Assembly (NCBI GenBank): GCA_900557355.1
Contig: USSR01000309.1
Coordinates: forward strand, 1 to 7,922
From: an uncultured Bacteroides sp.
Lineage (GTDB): Bacteria > Bacteroidota > Bacteroidia > Bacteroidales > Bacteroidaceae
Length of the DNA: 7,922 bases
Direction: 5' to 3'
Positions within the stretch are counted from its first letter, which is position 1, and every line of letters starts with the position of its first letter. Shown here in pieces: positions 1-7,400 of this stretch. The notes under the pieces are model-generated. The model had not been told where the DNA came from and ran no database searches. It saw only the letters and a list, made by a program, of their open reading frames with translations. The position numbers and the translations under genes were made by a program.

Positions 1-1567
1 TGTCCGGTCCTCCGGCACGATGATTATCGTGCCATCCCTTCCGGTATAACGTTGTGTCAAATGGCAACATATGTGCTTTGGAATCCTCTTCTTTATCTTC
101 ACTACCTGCCCAACCGGACGTAAACGTCATAATTCTGCTGGGATCGACAGCATGTGCCTCACACATATCATTCATACGCTTGGCTACAAGCTCCTTATCC
201 CGTGACAACCGACCGCCAAATTCATTAATCAGATTAAAGATTACGAGGCTCGGATGACTGCGGTCACGGCGAACCATACGTTTCAGTTTCTCATTCACAA
301 TTGTACGGATAAACGGATCATGGTTGGCCGAATGGAATGAACCCGGTTCTTCATAATAGAGCAATCCCAACTCGTCCGCTTTTTCAAGAACCACCGGACT
401 ACCTATGCAGCGATGGAAGTTCAACATATTCAAGCCCAACTTCTTAGCCGTAAGAATCTGCTTTTCGGCCATCTCGGTCGTTGCTATCAATCCCGTAACC
501 GGGAAGTATCCCCAACTGATGGCGCTTTTCAGCATCACGCGGCGACCATTGAGACGCAGTACCGCATCCTTCCCCACGCCATCTACAGTAAACCAACGGA
601 AACCAAAATTCTTCTGGTCCTGATCGAGTATCTTTTTACCCTTCTTTATCTGAATATTGCAAGTATACAACTCTGGAGTGGCAAGGTCCCATAGTTTGGC
701 ATCAGGAACATTTACAGGTATTGTCACTTCATGATTTCCTGAAGGCAAAGATACTTTTTTCAATGTTTGCCGGAATACAACTTTATCAGGATTAGCTTTT
801 TCGCTCACTGTAAGTTCAATATCCTGCTTCACATCAGCAGGCGTTTCGTTAGTGAAAGAAACAATAGCATTCACTTTTGTCAACTCAGGAGTATTCTGCA
901 TATAAATATCAGAAATGAACACAGGGTTCACACTCTCTAACCTAACCCTACCGATAATTCCACTGAAACTTCTTGCAGGAGGAATATTATACTCTCCCCA
1001 TTTCAGTATATCAAAATCCTGCCAGTGGAAATTACCTCCGGGATTGGTGACACGTACTGCCAGTAATTGTTCTGTCCCCGGCTTGGCCTCATCCGTAATG
1101 TCTACCTGAAAAGGAGTTTCACCAATCAGGTCGTAAGCCACGAGTTTGCCGTCAAGATAAACTTCTGCACGCATTCTGACTGATTCAAAATAAATTATAA
1201 AGCGTTTATTCTTCTGGTCAGCAGGAATCTTAATCTTACGATACCACCAACTGACTCCCCGGAAATCTTCCGGACGGGGATTATCAGAAACGGTGAGATA
1301 TTCTTCCACCGTACCCGGTACTTCGACAGAAACTGCATCAGGATTATTACTCAAAACCTGCCAGCCACCAGTAGGACGATTCACAGGCAACAAAGACAAG
1401 TCAGTTATCTCGTGCGGAAGGTAAAGGCGATCATTCTGCCAGCCCGCTTCCTTATCGAGCCATAGCGACCAGCCTCTTCCTGTCAACGGGAAGGTATATC
1501 TTCCTTCTCCGGCATTAGCAGAAAGGACAAAAAGGGGAAAAAATATAAAAAGAAAATACTTCTTCAT
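1..1567 (-). CDS. Secreted glycoside hydrolase family 2 protein (C-terminus cut by the left window edge)
   Basis: The frame is open from ATG 1565-1567 to the left edge, giving 522 residues without a stop. Residues 1-20 form a signal peptide: MKK, a Phe/Leu-rich core, then LSANA before GEG, which suits signal peptidase I (export to periplasm or surface). Residues about 30-215 are the GH2 sugar-binding jelly-roll, with VSWWYRKIKIP at 105-115, YLDGK at 137-141 and SFSGIIGRV at 200-208. Residues about 216-325 are the Ig-like domain. The TIM barrel starts near LNGRRVMLK (339-347). The likely acid/base is Glu449 in NLINEFGG (codon 221-223). In GH2 the nucleophile Glu usually follows by roughly 75-100 residues, so it should lie just outside the window. 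The barrel entry (KSAISWGYFP, 347-356) differs from the usual RG-N-H form, so the subfamily is divergent. GH2 covers galactosidases, mannosidases, glucuronidases and arabinosidases; the substrate cannot be called. The start is supported by the signal peptide. The gene lies 185 bases downstream of the GH3 gene, across a palindrome array. Confidence 0.9.
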   Translation of the reverse strand, partial: MKKYFLFIFFPLFVLSANAGEGRYTFPLTGRGWSLWLDKEAGWQNDRLYLPHEITDLSLLPVNRPTGGWQVLSNNPDAVSVEVPGTVEEYLTVSDNPRPEDFRGVSWWYRKIKIPADQKNKRFIIYFESVRMRAEVYLDGKLVAYDLIGETPFQVDITDEAKPGTEQLLAVRVTNPGGNFHWQDFDILKWGEYNIPPARSFSGIIGRVRLESVNPVFISDIYMQNTPELTKVNAIVSFTNETPADVKQDIELTVSEKANPDKVVFRQTLKKVSLPSGNHEVTIPVNVPDAKLWDLATPELYTCNIQIKKGKKILDQDQKNFGFRWFTVDGVGKDAVLRLNGRRVMLKSAISWGYFPVTGLIATTEMAEKQILTAKKLGLNMLNFHRCIGSPVVLEKADELGLLYYEEPGSFHSANHDPFIRTIVNEKLKRMVRRDRSHPSLVIFNLINEFGGRLSRDKELVAKRMNDMCEAHAVDPSRIMTFTSGWAGSEDKEEDSKAHMLPFDTTLYRKGWHDNHRAGGPD

Positions 1568-1619
1568 AAATATCAGTATTAAAGGTTCAATCTATTACGA
1601 ATCGTGCAGGATAAGTGAT

Positions 1620-1707
1620 AAAACTACCTATAAGTAGTTACCCGATTACCTATAGGTAGTTTGCCAACTACTACGTAATAGTCAGTAGATTACCTACAGG
1701 TAATTAA
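1620..1707. repeat. Four tandem 22-bp units, each centred on an imperfect palindrome
   Basis: Four dyad-symmetric elements lie in the gap between the GH3 stop and the next GH2 start. Their centres are at 1630/1631, 1652/1653, 1674/1675 and 1696/1697, which is an exact 22-bp step. The cores are AACTACCTATAAGTAGTT (1622-1639, 8 of 9 pairs), ATTACCTATAGGTAGT (1645-1660, 7 of 8), ACTACTACGTAATAGT (1667-1682, 7 of 8) and ATTACCTACAGGTAAT (1689-1704, 7 of 8). The second contains the perfect 12-mer TACCTATAGGTA. Units 1, 2 and 4 are most alike (about 15-16 of 22 positions); unit 3 has diverged. A 22-bp step is close to two helical turns, so the dyads face the same side of the DNA, as expected for cooperative binding of a dimeric regulator. 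Arms meet without a loop and no T-run follows on the minus strand, so intrinsic termination is unlikely. They could instead belong to a dispersed palindromic repeat family. Structure is certain; function is inferred. Confidence 0.85.
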
Positions 1708-1752
1708 GGATTGTTCAAATAGCGTTTAAATATCATTGCAAAATGCAGAGTT

Positions 1753-4350
1753 TCATTTCTTCAACGTAACTGTTAGTCTCCGTAGCGCTTTCTCATCCGA
1801 AGTTCCACCATAGAGCAGTTCATACTTACCGGGAAGAACCTCCATGCGGTTTGTAGCCGGATTAAACCATTCAAATGTTGAGGCGGGTAATTCAAACAGA
1901 ACATCTTCCGCCTGACCAGCTTCCAAAGAAATCCTGCGGAAAGCTCTCAATGTTTTAATCGGCCCATCTTTATCACCAGGATTACGCAGATAGACTTGCA
2001 CAACTTCATCTCCCGACAGTTTACCGATGTTCTTCAATGGTATGGTTAAAGTCACCCCCTCACCTGCCCGAAGTATTTTCTTATCCGCCTTAGCCTTACC
2101 ATAGTCAAAAGTGGTATAGCTCAATCCATGTCCAAAAGGAAACAGAGGTTTTCCCTTGAAATAGCGGTATGTACGGTTGCTCATATCGTAGTCCTCAAAA
2201 TCGGGCAGATCACTGCTCGATGCATAGAAAGTAAGTGGCAAGCGTCCGGCAGGATTATAATCACCAAACAGGACATCTGCAACGGCTGTCCCTCCCTGCT
2301 GGCCGGGATACCATGCTTCAATAATCGCATCCAGGTTTTCTGCTTCCCAAGGCAATGCCAGCGTACTGCCGGAACATAAGACAAAAACAACCGGTTTACC
2401 TGTTTTTTTCAAAGCTTTCAGCATCTCTTCCTGCACCTGAGGCAGATCGATATTGGTGCGGTCACCTTTTCTAAATCCGGGAAGGTCTACCGGCATTTCC
2501 TCACCTTCCAGTGAAGAAGAAAGTCCGCCAACAAAGATAATCACGTCAGCTTCAGCCGCTTTATCGGCCACTTCCTTATAATTTATTTCTTTCTTAATGC
2601 CTATATCAAATTTCAATGAAGCTTCTCCGCCAGCCTGGAAATACTCTAATACAACCTTATAGGCTTTGCCCTTCACTGCATTCAGATTATACATTTTCTC
2701 TCTTGTAGCTCCATTATGCCACTCAGAGTAAACCTCTTCCCCATCAATGAACAGTCGGGAACCATCATCCGCAGAAATAATGAAAGAGACTTCGCCGGAT
2801 TCCTTCGGGGTATATACCGACTCAAAGCGCGCCGAGAAATCGTGCAGATTTACTCCCGGCATAAATACGGTGTTGCCCCCATTACCAAAGTTCAGCGGCT
2901 CACTAAAATGACCGACAGCCACCGCTTCACCTTCCAATTCCTTATTATTCCAGAAGGTTGCCTTAAAGCCTTTCTTCCCATCATACGAGCAACAATCGAA
3001 GTAGCTAAAAACAGTCTGTGTATTTACAAAATCACAACCTTTTTCATAATATACAGCTCCTTCGGGAAGTTTACTTTTAATGCCCTCAAGGATGGTGACA
3101 GATTTAGTAGGGAAACCGTTATAGTTTGCCCAAAGCATCACGGAGTCATTGGCATTAGGCCCCAGCACGGCAACTTTACGAACAGATTTACTCAACGGCA
3201 AGATATTATTCTTGTTAGTCAGCAATACCATACTCTTACGTGCCATCTCCAAAGCCTTGGCTACATGTTCTTTTGACTCTACAATCGAATATGGTATTTC
3301 AGACCACGAAACAAGTGTATTATCATCAAACATGCCCAACTGGAAACGAGCGCGCAATAAACGGAAAACCGATTCATTGATTTTTTCTTCTGATATCAGT
3401 CCTTTCCGTACCGCTTCATTTAAAGAAGAATAACTGCCGCCACATTCCAGGTCTGTCCCTGAGACAACAGCGTCAGCCGAGGCAGCCGCAGCCGTAGGGT
3501 GGGTTTCATGATGATTAGGATAGTAGAAATCGCCGATAGCCCCACAATCTGAAACCACAATATCATCATATCCCCAGTCCTCACGCAGGATACGAATCAA
3601 CAATTGCTTGTTAGAGCAACACGGTTCTCCTTCATAGCGGTTATAGGCACACATCACCTCTTTTACTTTTCCTTCCGTCACCAAGGTTTTAAAAGCGGGC
3701 AGGTAGGTTTCCCATAAATCGCGCTGGGAAATATTCTTGGCATCAAAGCTATGCCTGTTCCATTCCGGACCACTGTGCACGGCATAGTGCTTGGCGCAAG
3801 CATGTGTCTTGTCATATTTTCCGGTGCCATCACCCTGCAAGCCTTTCACTACGGCCAATCCCATCAGAGAGGTCAGATACGGGTCTTCTCCATAAGTTTC
3901 CATACCTCGTCCCCAACGCGGATCACGGTATATATTGATATTCGGAGTCCAAAACGTTAATCCTTTGTAACCATCCCGTTCACCCTTACGTTGAAAATCA
4001 TGGTATTTGGCACGGGCTTCATCCGATACGATGCTGAAGGTTTCATGAACCGCCTGATTATCAAAAGTGGCGGCAAGTCCTATCGCCTGAGGAAAAACAG
4101 TTGCTTTTCCGGCGCGCGCCACTCCGTGCAGTGCTTCATTCCACCAGTCATATGCCGGTATTCCAAGGCGCTCAATGGCTGGCGAGCCATTTTTCATCTG
4201 GCTGATTTTCTCTTCCAGAGTCATACGTTTCAACAAGTCCCATGCCCGTTCGGAAGGTGTCAAATCCGGGTTTTTGTAGGGTTCATTTTGTGCTGTAGCC
4301 ACCAGGGCTACAGCACTCAAACAAAAGGATATCAGAATTTTCTTGACCAT
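1753..4350 (-). CDS. Secreted glycoside hydrolase family 3 enzyme with inserted PA14 domain, beta-xylosidase-like
   Basis: Complete 865-residue protein, ATG at 4348-4350, TGA at 1753-1755. Residues 1-20 are a signal peptide (MVKKIL, hydrophobic core, VATA before QNEP) without a convincing lipobox, so periplasmic or surface location is likely. The GH3 N-terminal barrel (about 30-350) has YDWWNEALHGV (67-77), RDPRWGRGMETYGEDPYL (142-159), KHYAVHSG (187-194) and the nucleophile Asp268 in VVSDCGAI. The GH3 C-terminal sandwich (about 370-735) is split by a PA14 domain (about 460-588, ISADDGSRLFIDGE); the likely acid/base is Glu615 in SSLEGEE. A fibronectin type III-like domain follows (about 750-863). 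SDC, instead of the SDW of many beta-glucosidases, and DLECG (300-304) resemble the beta-xylosidase/arabinofuranosidase branch. It should release terminal sugars from the non-reducing end with retention. Beta-xylosidase is my preferred guess, beta-glucosidase the alternative. It starts 54 bases after the upstream GH2 stop, which suggests one operon. Confidence 0.93.
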   Translation of the reverse strand: MVKKILISFCLSAVALVATAQNEPYKNPDLTPSERAWDLLKRMTLEEKISQMKNGSPAIERLGIPAYDWWNEALHGVARAGKATVFPQAIGLAATFDNQAVHETFSIVSDEARAKYHDFQRKGERDGYKGLTFWTPNINIYRDPRWGRGMETYGEDPYLTSLMGLAVVKGLQGDGTGKYDKTHACAKHYAVHSGPEWNRHSFDAKNISQRDLWETYLPAFKTLVTEGKVKEVMCAYNRYEGEPCCSNKQLLIRILREDWGYDDIVVSDCGAIGDFYYPNHHETHPTAAAASADAVVSGTDLECGGSYSSLNEAVRKGLISEEKINESVFRLLRARFQLGMFDDNTLVSWSEIPYSIVESKEHVAKALEMARKSMVLLTNKNNILPLSKSVRKVAVLGPNANDSVMLWANYNGFPTKSVTILEGIKSKLPEGAVYYEKGCDFVNTQTVFSYFDCCSYDGKKGFKATFWNNKELEGEAVAVGHFSEPLNFGNGGNTVFMPGVNLHDFSARFESVYTPKESGEVSFIISADDGSRLFIDGEEVYSEWHNGATREKMYNLNAVKGKAYKVVLEYFQAGGEASLKFDIGIKKEINYKEVADKAAEADVIIFVGGLSSSLEGEEMPVDLPGFRKGDRTNIDLPQVQEEMLKALKKTGKPVVFVLCSGSTLALPWEAENLDAIIEAWYPGQQGGTAVADVLFGDYNPAGRLPLTFYASSSDLPDFEDYDMSNRTYRYFKGKPLFPFGHGLSYTTFDYGKAKADKKILRAGEGVTLTIPLKNIGKLSGDEVVQVYLRNPGDKDGPIKTLRAFRRISLEAGQAEDVLFELPASTFEWFNPATNRMEVLPGKYELLYGGTSDEKALRRLTVTLKK

Positions 4351-4404
4351 AGTATTTTGATTGTATCAGTAAAATCAGAATCGTATCAAACTATTCGTTG
4401 CTTG

Positions 4405-7400
4405 CTATTTCAATAATTCATTTATCATGTTCACTAACCACTTTCCAGCTATCGGGTCGGTATCAGCCTTCTCCGTACACATGGTAGAAACTGTAGCCAA
4501 TCCCTTTCCATCCTTTATCTGCAATAAGGTTAAACCTCGCATCGAATCGATTTTACGAATACGATCTTCCGGCTTTCCACCGTCGATATAAGCATGAATC
4601 TTCATCTGCCCTGCCAATTCTATCAGGTTTTCATTCCGGTTTACTTTCAGGGTAGCATTGCAAGCCAAAGGAATTTCTCTCTTATTATTATTGAAATAAC
4701 GCAGTTCCAATACATCAATACCATCAAACACCGGTGCATCATTGCGTTCCATATTCACGATGTCACCCTCTGTCGGGATAATCCAACTCGTGATATGTTC
4801 AGGATAAATGGCCTTCGCAACTTCTTTACTATTCAGTAAAAGCAACTTCCCTCCCTTTGACTGATAAGAGCGAAGCATTTCTCTTTCTTCGTCCGTACAC
4901 GCGGTCAATCCGGAAATAATGCAAAGGTCAGCTTTCAGTTTCGGGTTCATCATTTCTTTTATAGTAGAAACCGCCTGATAGTTTATATGAAGGAAATCAA
5001 ATTTATCTTTCATACCCTCTTTATCCAGAAGAAGCACTTTTTTACCTTCTGCTACTTGATTGATGTTCCAGTCCTTACGGGCCAACAGCAGATTATATTC
5101 ATTTTCCGATACCGGTAAGCCATTCTCAGTCAACTTCAATACCAATTTAGCTTTCACCTTGTCAGCCGGCAAGTTAACCGGTAATTGGATATTCGGCTCA
5201 ATATAGTAGCGTCCATAATGCTTCACAGCCGGGAGTTCCTCACTACCCCAAACCAGTTTCTTTCCGGTTTCATCCTGTACTTCCCAACGCAATAAAGTAG
5301 GTTTCAGGGCTGTACCATCCTCGCGGTCATTCACTACATAAATACGTGTCGGCAGCTTATCTCCACCATAAAGATTACGTCCCCACAACTCGGCACTTAT
5401 CAATACAGGTTGCAAAGCACGCTTCAAAGCGTAATACGTAGGATATGGCTCAATCTTCTGATAATCATAAACCTGACGGAACCAAGTGAGTAAGGCAAAA
5501 TGCATGATACCCGATGCCTGATCGTTGGAACGGCGGAGCGCTTCAGCCAATTCTCCGGTAATGAACGCCTGCACGTTAAGGAATGATTTAGGATCTGAGA
5601 AGTCATAACATTCATAGCCTATCAGGGATTGAGGATTCTGATGAATCAACTGATAAGAGCGGGTCGGATGTCCGGTTTCATTATTCGGATATCCGGTTGA
5701 CATCTCCTGGCTGATAAGCGGACGTTCGGGCATCTTAAACCTCTGCTGAAATTCTCCGTTGAAGAACCGGAAGAGTGAGAAATCATACCAATTATAATAC
5801 GCATGCATATCATCGATGTCGCCATCATCTATGCTATTCATAAAGTCAGCACCATACTTTTCTTTTTTGCCCTTTGCCTGATAGTTGGAGTCGAAACAAA
5901 TGGGACGTGTAGGATCAATGCGACGCATTTCTTTTACCACATCCGAAATCACACGGTATTTCTCTTTAGCACGTTCCAGGTCATTATCATTATCGTAGAA
6001 CTTCATTTCATTATTCACCGTCCAGAAAAGCAGTGAAGGATGGTTACGATACTTTTTCAGCAAGGTGAGGAATTCTTCCTTCCACATTTCAATCAGTTTT
6101 GCATCAGGCAACGGGGTGGAATGAATCATCAGCCAAGGCCAAGTACCTTCAAAGCTAACACCGATACCATTTTTGTCAGCAGCTCCCATCCAAAGTTTAT
6201 TCCACGGAGTGGTGTGGGTACGAGTGACATCTATGTTGCCGACCTTCATCAGTTGCATGAAAGTATTAGCCAGATTCAAGTCGTTCGGAGCAAGAGCAAA
6301 CGGAATGTGATTGCCACCCCGCAGCCAATATCGATTACCGTTCAGAAAGAACAAGCCTTCCTTCACTTCAAAAGTACGGAAGCCGGAAGTCTCTGACAGA
6401 CAGTCTAATTCAGCACCTTTGGCAGTAACCAGCCTAAAGCGGAAATCGTATAGATTAGGATGATGAGGTGTCCAGAGACGAGGTTTAAGTCCATTCACAC
6501 TGTAAGTGAACATCTTTTCTTCATCAGCATTCAGCACCAGTTTTTGCAAAGAAAGACTGCTGTAAAGCACAGAACCGGTTTCTTTATCCACAATGTCAGT
6601 ATAGAGATCAAACTGATTCTTTTTACCGCTATGATTCTTTACCGTCAGGTCAAAAGTAGCTCCCTCCAGAGTAGGTTTAATAAAGACATCTTCTACCTTC
6701 ACCGGGCTGGTGATAGTAAGTTTTACCGGCTGCCAAATACCTGCAGGCTCATCACCATAAAATCCATGTGCTATATCTTTCAGAATATTGCTCTTCACTG
6801 CTACTTTTCCACCTTCTTTTTCACTTTCGCGAACAGAAGAATAGAAGAAATCAATAGCAGTGCTACCGTTTTCAGAAGCACTTCCATCCGCTTTACGGAT
6901 CACTTTCACTACTACCAGATTTTTGCCGGGTTTCAGCAATTTGCTTCCATCAACCTGTATTTCGCCATACATGCCGATATGCGAACCTGCCAGCTCTCCA
7001 TTAATATAAATCTCTGCTACCTTTGAAACAGCATCAAAAGTCAGAGTCATATTTTTGCCTTCAACGCCAGCCGGTAGCTCTATCCACTGACGATACCAGG
7101 CAGCGTTCGTCTTTCTATAATCAAATGTATAGCCCTCGCAACGATCGGTTTCCTGCTGGTAATAGGTATCCGAAACACCTTTTGGCTGAGGCCCTGTAGG
7201 TGAAGGCATGGTTTCTCCATGTAACCAGATACGGATTGGGTTCCAGAAATTAGGTACGGACATTACATGCCAATTCTTATCGTCCGTAGCCGTGGATACT
7301 GCTTTCTTTTTATCGTCCAACTGATATCCGGGCATAAAGAGCCAATTACCATCCAATGAAATATCCGTGCGTCCTTCCTCCAGTCTATTCACTTTCACAG

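Noticed and set aside
1620..1707. CRISPR-like array
   Set aside because: The 22-bp units abut one another with no unique spacers, and each is itself palindromic. No cas gene is nearby.
1620..1707. Tandem intrinsic terminators after the GH3 gene
   Set aside because: The stems are short and AT-rich, have no natural loop, and no U-run follows on the minus strand. Termination cannot be excluded, but the sequence does not show the standard signal.
1716..1742. Bacteroides-type promoter upstream of the left GH2 (minus-strand TTTG at 1742-1739 and TATTTG at 1721-1716)
   Set aside because: The second element lacks the two-base gap of the TAnnTTTG consensus, and the spacing of about 17 bases is shorter than usual. 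In AT-rich DNA this is weak evidence.
4351..4404. Possible promoter (minus-strand TAGTTTG) and short repeats (GTATCA twice) in the 54-base gap before the GH3 gene
   Set aside because: The TAGTTTG match is one base short of the consensus and no well-placed TTTG lies upstream. The repeats are only six bases. The short gap is better explained as an operon junction.
6460..7026. Plus-strand open frame of 188 codons
   Set aside because: It lies wholly antisense to the right-hand GH2 core and its translation has no recognisable domain or signal. It is a shadow of the real gene. The same applies to the plus-strand frames at 2716-3276, 3991-4416 and 6040-6396, and to those at 54-1109, which are antisense to the left GH2.
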